A stretch of 64,000 nt of DNA from Filosporella fistucella. Lineage: Eukaryota; Ascomycota; Leotiomycetes; Helotiales. The position numbers were made by a program, and so were the translations under genes. This document shows positions 1-12,002 of this stretch, in pieces. The stretch covers positions 5,518,001 through 5,582,000 of the forward strand of contig JAQJZZ010000010.1 of NCBI GenBank assembly GCA_030077755.1. Reading direction: 5' to 3'. The notes below the pieces were generated by a model. The model had not been told where the DNA came from and did no database searches. It saw only the letters and a list, made by a program, of their open reading frames with translations. Numbering within the stretch: position 1 is the first letter of the stretch; each line of letters starts with the position of its first letter.

Positions 1-3000
1 TTTCGATAAAGTGTTTTCGTCTTTTTGATTCCTTTTTTTGGGTCATTTGTAGGGAGTTTTTGGGATATGCGGGGAATTTCATATTCGTATTGAGTTTTCC
101 TCCAACCTATCCATTATCACTTGATTCGCACTTGTACCATCCACTATTATCCCATAGATCGATGGACACGTTCGTGTTGAGCGGGCTATGTTGATGACGC
201 GGTGGTAAGGAAATGAGATTGCTGGAGTGGGGGTTATGTAGAAGTTGCTTAATCACGCAGTTGACAAGAGGATTGTCAAGCGTGTCTGCCTAGTCTGGCC
301 TACCTATTGTATCTAGGCAGACTTCACACCTAGACAATACAACAACATCCACATCATCATGACATGACAAGTATGGCTTGTGACTTCTGGCTCCTGGCTT
401 CTGGCTTCCAAAATCTGGGGTGGAGCTTTGTGTTTGGTATTAGTTTGTCAGACCGGTGATTAGACGTAATCTATCCCACGAGCAGCGTAGGGAGTGGTAG
501 TCGTACTTGGGTTAGGGAACGGAGTGAGGGAAGACGAGGAAAGTGTGGAACGGAAGGGAGGTAGCCTTGTTATGGTAATTTCACGAGTGTAAAGGCGGGC
601 TGTGAGGATATTATACACAGGGTGAGCGGGATATGATAAATAATGTTATTGATACTATCAAAAGTCTACATAGTCTACATAGTCTACGAAATGTATCATT
701 CGGCAAAAGGTTGGGAATACCAGCGAGGTAGGAAGGGAGACACTCGGTGTTATGGGCTTGGTCTGTGTCTAGACTTGCCTCATTTAGAGTTTGGATATGG
801 ATGTTTCGTAGGATGACGTGTGATTGTATTTTTCAATGAATCGCGTTGACTATAGGTCGAAGAATTCTATAACAATCAAGCTATATAAAATCCATTTTAG
901 TCAGAGTTTAAGTAGACACTACTTTAGCACCCTGTTCTTTTCCTAACATGAGTGACCCGAATTTTGGAGGCTAAAGGAGAGTTTTACGATTTTATCTTCC
1001 GAATGTAAAACTTGGTAAAACTCTATTGACAGACACATTCACATCGTTCATGATGACCGGCAATTGACCTTTCGCACATCGCTCCCTTCTTGCACCACCC
1101 TCCACACCACCGCGATATAACCTGGGAGATGAATTCTCAACTACCCCCCTCCCCATAAAATTCGCACATGAACATCCATTCCCTCCTCATCATAGCAATG
1201 CAAAAGAAGAAAAGAAAACCAAATCCGCGAAAATCAAAATCAATTATGCAAATGACGACACCCTCACCCGTCCAACTACTTCGCAAGAGCTAGGATAAAC
1301 AAAACATGAACCCAAGAGATCAGCATTCCCAAACCGCATTCACCTCGCGGGAAATACCATTTTCAGAATCAGCATCTCGGTCCCTCCCATCCGGATGTCT
1401 TGTCTTATCTTGTGTAAAAGCAAATCCTACCTTTAGAAGAATAAGAAAAGAATCGGTTAGGAGCAACAGGTTACACGAACAAAACACACAGACCATAGCA
1501 TATCGTCGATCTTACACAGGGATTATATCTATGAATGGACCTAGAGAGGGAAGATGTTTAATTAGATGAACGGGGTAAATTTACGGAGATGGTTCCTTTG
1601 TGTAGCGTGCGGTTTCTTCTTGTGGTAGGATTGGGGAACTGTGGGAGGTGAGGGATAGAGATTTTGTATGGGTGTTGGGAGGGAAGGGTAAGGTAGACTT
1701 GGAATGGAATGGATGACGGAACGGAGGAATCAAACATAGTGAGATGGATAATGTCGTCTGTATCTCTTACGTAGGTGGAAGGATAGGAATGCGGGTTAGG
1801 GAAAGGCGACTTCAATTCTTTCAATTCTATGCAGCGACAAAACCCTGAGCTAGAGAATAGGTAGGTACAGTACAGGAAGTGTGTTTTGAGTATATGCGAT
1901 TCGGGAGGTATGTGATGTGATGGGACATGATGCGGGTACTGAGTTGTCAGATGTGATGCGCGTTTCCTGCTGGTATGTATGTCAGGGGAGAAAGTCATTT
2001 CATTGGTAGGACTGTTCATCGTCGATTTTTGTTGGAGAAAGCCGAGGGTTGTGTGTGTGTTGGGAGGTGTGGTATTGGATGATACCTTTCTTTGTACCCA
2101 TACCAACAACGCACTCACGAATATCCATCCATAACAGTAGAAGAAGAAGAAGAAGAAAAACAAAATATCAAAATCCCACCACTATCCAATTACAATACCA
2201 GCCCTGCCATTTGCTAGAAAGCTCTGATCTGATTAGTAGGTAGGCGGCTATGCAATGGCTACGCAAGAAGTGTATATATGAATCTTTCGTCTGGCGGTAT
2301 CGAGCGACTGTCGTGTTCGAGTCGTGCAACGTGATCTGAGTGGGTGAGGAAAGGGCAGATCAGATGAGATTTCAGATATGCGAGGGACTGTGTCGGGCGA
2401 TTTCGTGATGGGCCAATGGGAGGAGGTGGTGATTTCGTGCATGAGTAGATGCGGTCGGTCGGGTTGCGTCAATTCGATGGTCACCCTTTTTGGACGTGGT
2501 GGCCGCTGGTTCACGGCGTGCTGTACTGTACGGGGAGTGCATGAGATGGGGAGGTGTGTTGGAAGGTAGATTTTGGAGAGGTTTATGTGGATTGTTCTAT
2601 TAGTTTGGAGCGAGATTGAGGGTTTTGATATCAGCATCCTGATGTCCGAGAGCGTCTGGGGAGTCGGGAACTGTGGGAAAACTCTATCAGGAAGTGACAG
2701 CGATGACTGAGCTGTTTGCAAGGGAGAGAGGCATTTGTAGGGCTTCGCGAGTGTCGAATAGCAAGTGCCCAATGCTTCATGACAGGGAACGAGTAAGTTG
2801 TTAAGGCATGGTAAGGGAGCCGATGTTAGCAATTATACTTTGTGTTCCTTGAGAAGAAGGGTGTAGCGGTGCATCAGAAGTGAGAGTTTGAAACAATTGG
2901 TGTTGTGCCAGTTTGTGGTACAAATTTCCATTACGGCCGTTTATGGGTGTGCGGCAGGACCCTCAGGTGGTCAAGGTTCACAGTTCCTGAAAATCTCCTG

Positions 3001-5099
3001 TTCTTTCTCAGACATTTGCAGGGCTTTGATCCCCTGGTGAGCAGTCACGGGTTGAAATCTCGAAATTATTAAACCGCATGTCATTGGGAGGTGTGGCTGG
3101 CTTGCACCTCGTCTTGATGAGGGTAGTGTCTCTAGAGGTCTGACACTGTTTCATGGTCATTTGCGAAGATGACGTCCTATAAAAAGTACTTGTGAGTGCC
3201 TCCCAACGCCGTGAAGCGGGAAGGCACAAAAGGAAATACGCTTGACACCTGGAGAAAAAGCAATTTGCTTCCATCGAATGATTATGCATATGCCACTTTG
3301 CTGGATTCAGCTCTCTTTGCCTTGGGAGTTGCTCGAAAAGTCCCTCATGCAAGGAACCCGAAAACACCACGTTATCTTGGGGCGGCCGTCCCATATGTTG
3401 GGTCAAGTACACGTAGATTGTAATCTGCTGGGTTTCTCGACCACATATGACAGGCAACACGAGATTCAATCTCTTTTGTCCGGATGAACTATTCCCCTAT
3501 TCATACAACGCGGTGCCAGACGCGTTTTCAAGCTTCCTCTCCGTCATTTCTCGCTACTTGTCCTATTACGGGTAACAACAGTATCGGTGTGGCAGGATAA
3601 AAGACGATGATGACAATTGCGGGGCGAGGTGATTTACTATACTCAAGGGTACAACGTACGGAGCAACAATAATGACAAAGACATTGTTCCGAACTATTAT
3701 ATACCATGGCCATGTTGAGGTATATCTTCGCTACTAGGACCCCTTTTCTGAATCGTCGATGGTTGCCACTAGTAGCGGTTATACACCAAAGTGTCATATG
3801 TATAGTTTTTGGACTCACTCACAAAAAACAATCATCGCTCTCCCCGTTGACTTGACTCTCGTCTACGGCATTATGGTACCTGGCCAGTACCAAAATAATT
3901 ATACAATGACCCTTGGCCGGGTCTACGGTTGTCGAGTGGCGTCATAGTGCAAAGCCGGCTTGGACAATTCATCATCCAGCGACAAGCCAAAGCCTCTTTG
4001 GAGAATGGCTATTTTCACTGGTCAGCGGTCAGAGGTGGTCAATCGTAAGTGGTGGTCAGTCACAAATCGATCACAAAAGAGATGGATGGTCATGGTGATG
4101 GTGCCGGGATTCCAAAAGGGCTTGGGGTGTCGATCATTCTGTGCCTCCGTTTCCGTTCTTTTCAGCCCCTCCACTCTCTTCTTTTCCATTTTGTGCAGCG
4201 CAGCGCAGTGCAGTGTGCAGAAACCAGAAATGAAGCTTCCCCTCTCTATCAAATACAACCTCATCATTTCCCTTCCGCCCGCTTCTGCTGGAAATGATAC
4301 GTACTGTATCTGCATCTGGATCTGTATCTGTATCTGTATAGTTCTGTATGGATCCAGATGCACAAATTCAACAATCCAAGATCCGAGGGAGTGCAGCCGT
4401 GCAGCACAACCAAACTTTCACGACAGCCACCTCTCACCACCACAACCTTTACCCACCGAGCCACCAGAAACCAGGCATCATCATCATTCTTGTCATCAAC
4501 ATCCATGTCTGGCCTTTGTCTTTGGTCGCAGGACTCCAAGGTACCGGAGTTTATAGGCCAACACCAGCCCCAGTCTCGGTGGGGAGTGGTGGTGGTCCCT
4601 CTCTTACGATGTGTCCTAAGCCTCCACTACTGGTCCACTAAAAACTTAACTCGCACGCTCACTCGCACAAGTTGCAACTTGCTGGGGCCGCCATCCTGGA
4701 CCCTTTGAGTTTAAGCAGAGAAAAAAATGACCGGATGTCCAAGCTGAACATCAAAGGTCGAGAAGTCCGGTTGTCAACTTTGTCCACTGACGATGTTGAT
4801 GATTGTGATTGAAAACTCTGAATCGCTGAGAGGATGTCGAGATAATTCCTCGCCTACCCCGTCTGTATCTCGTTGAAAACATTGAAAATGCCATCTGGTG
4901 ATACTACAAGGCCGTCAGCTGTGACCCGTAGGAATACTTACTCACAAACCATGTAAACGATGCTCCTCCCTGCTCCTGAACATCCGGATCTGGGCAAAAA
5001 CGGACGAAACGAAACGAGAGACAACCGCCTAATCAGATGCCTCCGACAGCTACAAGCCTAACCTTCGTCGTCTCTAGTTTTGCGCCTGCAGACCTGACC
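1..5099. other. gene-free stretch at left edge
   Basis: No open frame here has a recognisable domain or a convincing coding pattern. The longest frames are low-complexity or lack family resemblance. On the minus strand, pyrimidine-rich runs (for example complementary to 1200-1225 and to the AGA run at 2140-2165) resemble fungal 5' leaders, so this may be the promoter and leader region of a minus-strand gene lying left of the window. That is inference only. Confidence 0.5.
4304..4340. repeat. TGTATC hexanucleotide microsatellite
   Basis: About six imperfect copies of the hexamer TGTATC/TGCATC/TGGATC run through this stretch, followed by further partial copies. It sits in gene-free sequence and has no evident function. 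Confidence 0.8.
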
Positions 5100-6189
5100 A
5101 GCGAAGTTTGCACTACACTACACTACCTCCCATTCTTACACAACCCATACCATAGAGTTTAGGGTAGCTTCATTCCCTCCCCCCCTCTTCCTCTTCGCCC
5201 ACCACTCACCTTATTACACTTACCTCCACTACCTCCACTTACTCTCTACCCACCTACTTACCTTACCGAACACTCCCTTCTTCCCTCCTGCTCTTGTTCC
5301 TACTCCAACCGTACTGCACTTGCACTACACTACACTACCTACTAGTTAGTACAATCATCCACTACTACCTCTGCCCTGCCCTACCTACATACCTACCTAA
5401 TCCACATCTTCCCTCCTCTTTCAGGTTCTCCTCCTCCTCCTCCTCATCCCACCATCCTCAACATCGAACCCTATCGAATTCGTCTGTTTGCGTCAATTGT
5501 TTCCTGTCGATATCTCGGTCCCTCGTGTCCTTTCGTATCGCCGGTGTTTTCGAATTTGCTGCTTTCCCATCGGAACTCAAGTTTTTCTAACCTGGTCAAC
5601 CCCGTAAGTAGATCCTTTGCAAGATCTTGCGCCTAACTGGACCGCACGCGATGGAGGCTCAATTTCAACACAACCCCTCATCAAAACCTCTACCTCTGCC
5701 ACGAACATTGTCGCCTGGGCTTGCTGCTATATTGTCCCTCGGCATCGTCGCACATGGCTGGGACTTGGTGTGGCCAGGACTGCTGTGCTGTTGTCACTGG
5801 CGCAAACTTTGATGGAGTCGCTACTCTTCTCAATGTCAGACCGGATGCGCGTTTGCTGGCAAACCCGGCGCAAACCCAGGTGGCAGAGGATAGCAGCTGG
5901 TTTATACGCCAATGGACAATTCATATATAAATCCATATCATCCGGAAAATAATTGACTGACTTTTGGTGCCTTGCTTGCAGGTTTTTGGAGTCATCCCAA
6001 GCGATTCCTTCCAGCGAAATATTACCATCATTGACGCGATTTCGCTCTCGAATTATCTGCAGGCGCAAACGTAATCATAACTTTCGAGTTTTATCACGGT
6101 CTTACTTGTCGACTGCTTTGCGTTGCGTAACGAAATTACGAAAGTTGGGCTGGATATCTTCTTCGAGCTGGTTTTGGACATTTATTGAG
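5100..6189 (+). other. CT-rich leader with splice signals (candidate non-coding transcript or orphan 5' UTR)
   Basis: From about 5100 to 5603 the plus strand is strongly pyrimidine-rich with CTCC and CTAC runs, the look of a transcribed fungal 5' leader. It ends at a consensus donor GTAAGT at 5604. A matching acceptor TTGCTTGCAG ends at 5981, with a TGACTGAC branch-like sequence about 20 nt upstream, and another donor GTAAGA begins at 6190. The implied 208-nt exon 5982-6189 has stops in the frames I checked. It could be a spliced non-coding RNA or the 5' leader of a gene further right; the nearest plus-strand gene starts at 8723. No protein is proposed. Confidence 0.3.
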
Positions 6190-8722
6190 GTAAGAATCGC
6201 CTACCCCTCAATGGTACTTTGGCAGGCAGACATTCTCCGAAACATGGAACGTAGAATAGACCGATTCATGGTGCAGCTCGACATTGCCCCTTTTCAAGTT
6301 CTTGGAGGGAGCATTGGGCATGGAAGCCAGGCTTTGTGTACAGAAATTTCTAGCCAAGTGGTAGGATGACAGGTCATCTTACAAAGCTGTGAGCCAGTAC
6401 CACTTGTGGTGATTTCTGTTTGTTCTATGCTCAATCCGGGATCGAAACTCGAGAGGGCACTTAGTCGATTTCAACCAGTGCTATTATGCCCACACGGCTC
6501 AGCGGTATAGCCAGGCCAAAGTTGTTCCCCATAGGCATTTGATGTGGCAGTGTATGGCTAGCAGCCCTCACTGATATTGAAATCCGGCACCAAAGACGAG
6601 CCAGTAGCCCTATGGTTGAGCGGCCGGTGCTAGGATAGCTCCTCGGCCCCCTTGTACTACGTGTATAAGTATATGTACCAGGCTTTATTGCAGCATTGCA
6701 GAAAGTGAATGTATTAAACAGCGCTTTTGTGTATTTGTAGTCTTTTCGTTGAGTTAAAGGTCGTAGCTGTGGAGCGGATATCAAACACTGGCGAGTGTCA
6801 ATGGTCCGCCATTATACCTCAAAGTATAAAGTATGGATTTTATTGCTGCTCCTGCCTCTGACATGCAAAAGTCATGCATGGTCTATTATCAGCATAAGTC
6901 TCAAAGGCTGGAGTGGCTGCTTGCGTTGTACCAGTCATACAATTGCATCTTCCCAACTCTGTCTGTATCATGCAAATTCTAGCAGTGCATGAATTGTCCA
7001 TCCTGCTTTGTAGTCGGGCAAGTGAACGGTGAACTGTGCTCCTGCCTGTGCTGTCTGGTGTTGAATTGAGAGTATCGCTCGACTGTAGCGGCCCTGAGGA
7101 GAATTGTTCGATTTGAGAACTCCCGGAAGGCACCAGAGCAATTGTTGTCCTTACCAAGCTTCTGCAAGCAGTCTTCAACGATGACTAGCAATAGAATGAT
7201 GGTGCTGCGAGGCCAAGAAAGCTGTAGCAGACATGTCAGTTATTAGATATTGTGCCAATTCATAAAGTCGATGACTTACACATAATCCATCACCGATCCG
7301 AAGTTTTACCATAGACATTGTTCTAGATCATGAATCTTTTTCGTGTTCACTGCTTTGCATGGTTGTTGGTGTTACTGTGGAGTGCTTACGTTCTTTGTGT
7401 CGTGGTTTCCTGAAGTGCGGTGTTCTTGGAAGCAAAATCACCCGCTCGGCCACCACAACCCAGATCCAGACTTGACATTACATTTTATCTTCGATTATGG
7501 CACTGCGGACTCCGCTAGGAGTCTTCCGCATGTTGGAATCGTAGTTTTCGTTGTGTCCGGCGGTCAATGCACATTTTGCTCACTGCTGCGCGCTATGGGA
7601 GTCCGAATCTCCAAGCTCTATCGCCATGTATCCTTCTGCAGATCCTGCGCATGCTGTATGTTATTGCATTGCAATTAATTGAGTCTTCGGACTTCTGTCT
7701 GATTGTACGCCAGTCTTCGAAATGGTGCTTGATGCTTGTACGATTGTTGAGGTCCTGAGAAAGTCAGCGCGAATGCTTCGTTGCGTACTCTTTGTGTTAC
7801 TGCATGGTCCATTTTGCATGGGGAGAGTTACACAACAAGCTCCAGCAATCATCACATTCCATTTTGACTGGAAGCATCTCTGCTACTCAGCATTGCGAGT
7901 CTGCTGAATTTGATTTGTCTACAAAGTGGCCCGCCTGCCAAGTTTGAAGGTCTCGAAGTCTACGGTCACTGTGGCATCAAACACCTTTGCAGATATTCAG
8001 CCGCTCACGCAAGACTTGACACGTCTGATCCTCGTGTTATCGTTGCCTGTAATCAAACTCGTGTCTCATTCTCCTTGACTTAATCCAAATCTTCTTGATC
8101 TTGTTAAACCTCATCCTGTTCTATAACTCTGTTAAAGGATTAAGCATAAATTCAGAATCAAAGGTGCAATAAGTTTATACTGCTATCAGCTCACCTAGCT
8201 GTTTGTGATTCACTGAGTCATTCACAAGCTGCCCTCGTTCGAGGCGTGTGCCGCCCTCAAGGTCGAGGCGGAAGGGTGCTCTTTCCCGACGAAGCAGACA
8301 ACTCCCTTCTATTTCAAGATCTTCAACTCCAAAAAGACCTGTTTTCGACACTCAACCCTATTTGAACCTGCTTGTTTCTCTGCGTTTGTCTTTGAGCAAA
8401 GTTTACGTCCTTTTCCAGTTTTTTCCGGCGTGGGTTTCCTTCCAGTCTTGATACTAACTACGTGACGACGTTTTGAGGGATCTGCTACCTTTGACTTGAC
8501 AAGCTAGTGGGGGTACTCGAGGGCATTGGCTAACCCATCCTTAAATAGGTCTCGCACTTTACTTCGTCCTCGATTTCGATCTTCAAACCTTCAACTTTTT
8601 CCCGCACACACACCTTTCCATCAACTTCCTATCTCCCTTTACAACCTCTTTGACTATCAGTCTCTTCTTAATACTACAAACCTCCCTAAGACTTACAACA
8701 GTCGTACGTAACGCAGGTCGAA
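6190..8722. other. intergenic stretch and proximal leader of the RNA-binding protein gene
   Basis: I see no recognisable gene between 6190 and about 8500. From about 8530 to 8720 the plus strand becomes pyrimidine-rich (many CTTC/CAAC runs) directly before the ATG at 8723, the pattern of a transcribed leader. A 67-codon ATG-led frame at 8248-8451 has no family resemblance and may be an upstream ORF in that leader. Confidence 0.45.
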
Positions 8723-10494
8723 ATGGCGTTCCAACAGTACGATCCCAACCAACAGGGCAATTACCAGGAGAACAATGGTAATGGCTTCCAAGGCGGCCCT
8801 CCGCAAGGTGGCGCACCCCCTCAACAACAGCAAGGTATGCAACAACAACAAGGCCAAGACGGTGGCTCCCCAGCACCTTTCGCTCAACAGGGTGGCGTTC
8901 CTGGCTCAGGTGGTAGCGTAACTGGTGATGCAAAGACAACTCTCTGGTAAGTAATCAACCCCCACTTCGCACATACACAATTTCCTCCCCTATCGCATTC
9001 GTTCCATCATCAACTACCACATCTTCTATCTATATTGCATCGAAATTCGAGTTCCTGATCTCCTGGATCTCGATTTTCGTACCGTGTCTTCCCAGATGCG
9101 GTCGTAATCCCCGATCTCATCCCAACCTCATCCAAACCTCACTCCAACTCACCCTCATTCAATCTCTTTGCAAGCACCTTGATTACTATCAATATCTCAT
9201 TCCTGTTCTCCTTTAACCTCACTTTCGGGGGTGCAGGTTTCAGGCTGCCACTGCGGTCTGAAGTAAATACTCACTTTTCATCCCTTACTACTACTCACTT
9301 GTCATCACAACACATCCACTTCACCATATGTCAGCCTCAACATCAGCTAACCCTTTATCAGGATGGGCGAACTTGAACCCTGGATCGACGAGAACTTTAT
9401 TCGTTCTGTTTGGTTTGGTATGGGCGAATCAGTCAACGTCAAGATGATTCGTGACAAGTTCTCTGGGTGAGTAACCCAGACACAGCTCTGATGAACATTT
9501 CTAATCAGAACAGCAATGCCGGCTATTGTTTCATCGACTTTTCCTCACCCGAAGCCGCTGCCAAGGCTCTCTCTTTGAATGGCTCAATGATCCCTAATAC
9601 CTCTCGCCCCTTCAAGCTTAACTGGGCATCAGGCGGTGGACTCGCCGACAGACGGTCAGAATCCCGGTTCATATTCCTTCTGCTATTATGCTTCTCGCAT
9701 GAAACACAAAGCTAACTACTTGTAGTGATGACCGTGGTCCTGAATACTCTATCTTTGTTGGTGATCTTGGACCTGAGGTCAACGAATATGTCTTGGTCTC
9801 GCTTTTCCAAGCTCGATTCCCATCTTGCAAGAGCGCTAAGATTATGACTGACCCCATATCTGGCATGTCTCGTGGTTATGGTTTCGTTCGGTTTGCGGAT
9901 GAGCAAGACCAACAACGTGCTCTCACAGAGATGCAAGGTGTTTACTGCGGCAACCGTCCTATGAGAATCTCTACTGCAACCCCAAAGAACAAGTCAGGTG
10001 GTGGTGCTCCAGGTGGCATGCCAATGCAAGGACCTATGGGTGGTCAGATGCAACCTGCGCCTGGCATGTACTCAATGGGTGCCCCTCCTCCATTGGGATA
10101 CTATGGTGCTCCTCAACCGATGAACCAATTCACGGATCCAAACAACACCACTGTCTTCGTCGGAGGACTTTCTGGTTATGTCACTGAGGATGAATTGCGC
10201 AGCTTCTTCCAAGGCTTCGGTGAGATCACCTATGTCAAGATCCCTCCAGGAAAGGGTTGTGGTTTCGTCCAATTCGTCCAACGTCATGCCGCTGAGATGG
10301 CCATCAACCAAATGCAAGGTTATCCAATTGGCAACTCTCGTGTTCGTCTCTCATGGGGTCGCTCTCAAAACAACTCCGGCCCAGCTGGCACTCCTTACCG
10401 CCCAGCCCCACCACCACCTCAATACAATTCCATGGGTATGCCACCAGCTAACCCATATGGAAACTTCCAACAACCTCTACAGGTAAGTGGTTGA
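8723..10494 (+). CDS. three-RRM RNA-binding protein, Nam8/Csx1 type
   Basis: It is predicted to bind mRNA or U1-snRNA-linked RNA and act in splicing or post-transcriptional control, as Nam8/Ngr1/Csx1 proteins do. Exons are 8723-8946, 9362-9466, 9514-9654 and 9726-10494, giving 412 residues if the stop at 10492 is used. The N-terminal ~70 residues are Gln/Gly/Pro-rich. RRM1 starts at TTLWMGELEPWIDENFIR and continues with GYCFIDF. RRM2 has SIFVGDL and GYGFVRF. RRM3 has TVFVGGL and GCGFVQF. The tail is Pro/Gln-rich. Intron 1 is unusually long (415 nt). At intron 2 the conserved FSG-NAGYCF junction needs the second of two closely spaced AGs (9513, not 9508). The last exon also meets a perfect donor (CAG|GTAAGT at 10483), so the true C-terminus may be spliced onward. 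Confidence 0.88.
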
Positions 10495-11606
10495 ATGTAT
10501 CCTGTATTGTCGTCGTTAACCTCCGTTTAGTAAGCATGCATTTTCCGTGTCCGCGAAAGGAGTTGGTTAGCGATGATGGCGTCTTACACCTGAATTTGCC
10601 CTTTCAATGGCTTTACTTCTTCGCACTTCTTCGCGTCCAATCTGGATAGCTTTTGCTCCTCTTAGCGTTACTTCAAAAGTATCGGATGGGTGGGGATCTG
10701 CATTTTCCATGATGCTCATGTACAAAAGGTGCATTAGATGTCTTTTCATGCGTCCACGAAGGGTTTAACATGCGCTGCTTTCTTTCCTTTGCATTTCCTC
10801 TCTACAACATGTATTCCTGGCTTTCTGATAGCTTGCTTTTGCCTCTCAACGGGCGTCGACCTGGTGGCATGGTGTTTTTGCAGGCTGGAATTGGCTTTGC
10901 TTTTCATTGCTGCTAATGTCGAGTTGTGGGCATGGGGTGCAGGCTTTTCTAGAGCACAACATTTCCTTTTCACGTTGCACGTTGCTTTCAAAAGCCTTCA
11001 AAAGTTTAGACTCTCTTTTCAACTACATAGGAGGCTTGCTACTTGTGGCTTGCCTTAGCACTCAATGTATCCTCCAACATTATTTTATCTTTCCATCTAG
11101 TGTATATTCATCAGTATAGAGGTTTGCCCTCTCCTCCCCCTTCTTGAGCCAACTATAACATTCATTTCATGTTTGTCCCTCCTCCACTGGTATTTCTACA
11201 GCTATTAACATTTCACTCTCATCAATGCTTCTTTTCCAACGATGAACGCCAAATATACCGAATTTCTTCCTCTCCTTCCATCTGGACAATAGCAGCACCG
11301 TCTATTTTCCGAGGGTCAGGCTCGTCCATGCCTGCTTGGATCACTTCAGCCCCATTGTCGACCATTCGGGGATTACCAGAGCAGTATATCCATCGACTTA
11401 TTTCAACCCTTCTATATTTTCCCCTCTATTTCTTTCCAACAGTAGCAGCAGCAGCAGCATGACAGACCGTGGACAGCAGAAGATTATGCATTTAAGGATT
11501 TGGGCATTATGGTGGCCGACCTTCCTATTGAAAGAGCTGACCAATTATCTTCTTTTTCCTTGACTGTCATCTACTTTCACGGAAATTTACTAACATGCTT
11601 TGCAGA

Positions 11607-12002
11607 GGAAACCCACCTGCCCAACTTCCCTACAATCCAATGCTCGGCGGTGCTCCAGTCCAGGATGGTAATGCTGTTTCCCAAACCTTCCATCAACGCC
11701 ACGTCTTCATCCCAGACACCACCTTCGCCAATTTCCCCTTCCAGGAGGTCGATGTTAAGGACATGAAGAGCAAGGTCAAGGAGACCATGACATACAGCTG
11801 CCAAAACTTCGTTCCCGGCACGAATGTCAATTCCAATGCTAGCCAGCCTATCTCCCGACTCAACGTTGAGGTCATTCCTTTCCATAACCAGCTTCCAGAG
11901 GGTTTCGAGGGTCTTAACAACTATGGTCCTGGTCGCGACTGGGCTGTCTACCAAGAGGAGTTGGATGTTATCCGTGCCCGCAAGGACGGATATATCCCAT
12001 AA
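11607..12002 (+). CDS. unplaced 3'-terminal coding exon
   Basis: An open frame of about 131 codons follows a good acceptor (CTAACATGCTTTGCAG ending at 11606, with a CTAAC branch site) and ends at TAA 12002. It starts with a Pro/Gly/Asn-rich stretch, then becomes a globular-looking acidic segment ending RARKDGYIP. I recognise no family. It may be the real C-terminus of the RNA-binding protein upstream, whose last exon ends in a Pro/Gln-rich tail at a strong donor, but direct joining (phase 0 to a phase needing two bases) breaks the frame, so a further exon would be required. One option is an exon ending at the GTATAT donor at about 11379. It could also be a separate small gene. Confidence 0.5.
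   Translation, partial: GNPPAQLPYNPMLGGAPVQDGNAVSQTFHQRHVFIPDTTFANFPFQEVDVKDMKSKVKETMTYSCQNFVPGTNVNSNASQPISRLNVEVIPFHNQLPEGFEGLNNYGPGRDWAVYQEELDVIRARKDGYIP

Noticed and set aside
1558..2163. 201-codon minus-strand frame beginning with a run of Phe
   Set aside because: The Phe run is just the complement of an AGA microsatellite, the rest has no domain or conserved motif, and the composition matches the flanking non-coding sequence.
6460..6660. tRNA-like fragments (GGCTCAGCGG, TGGTTGAGCGG)
   Set aside because: No paired acceptor stem, no B box at the right spacing and no plausible anticodon arm could be assembled on either strand.
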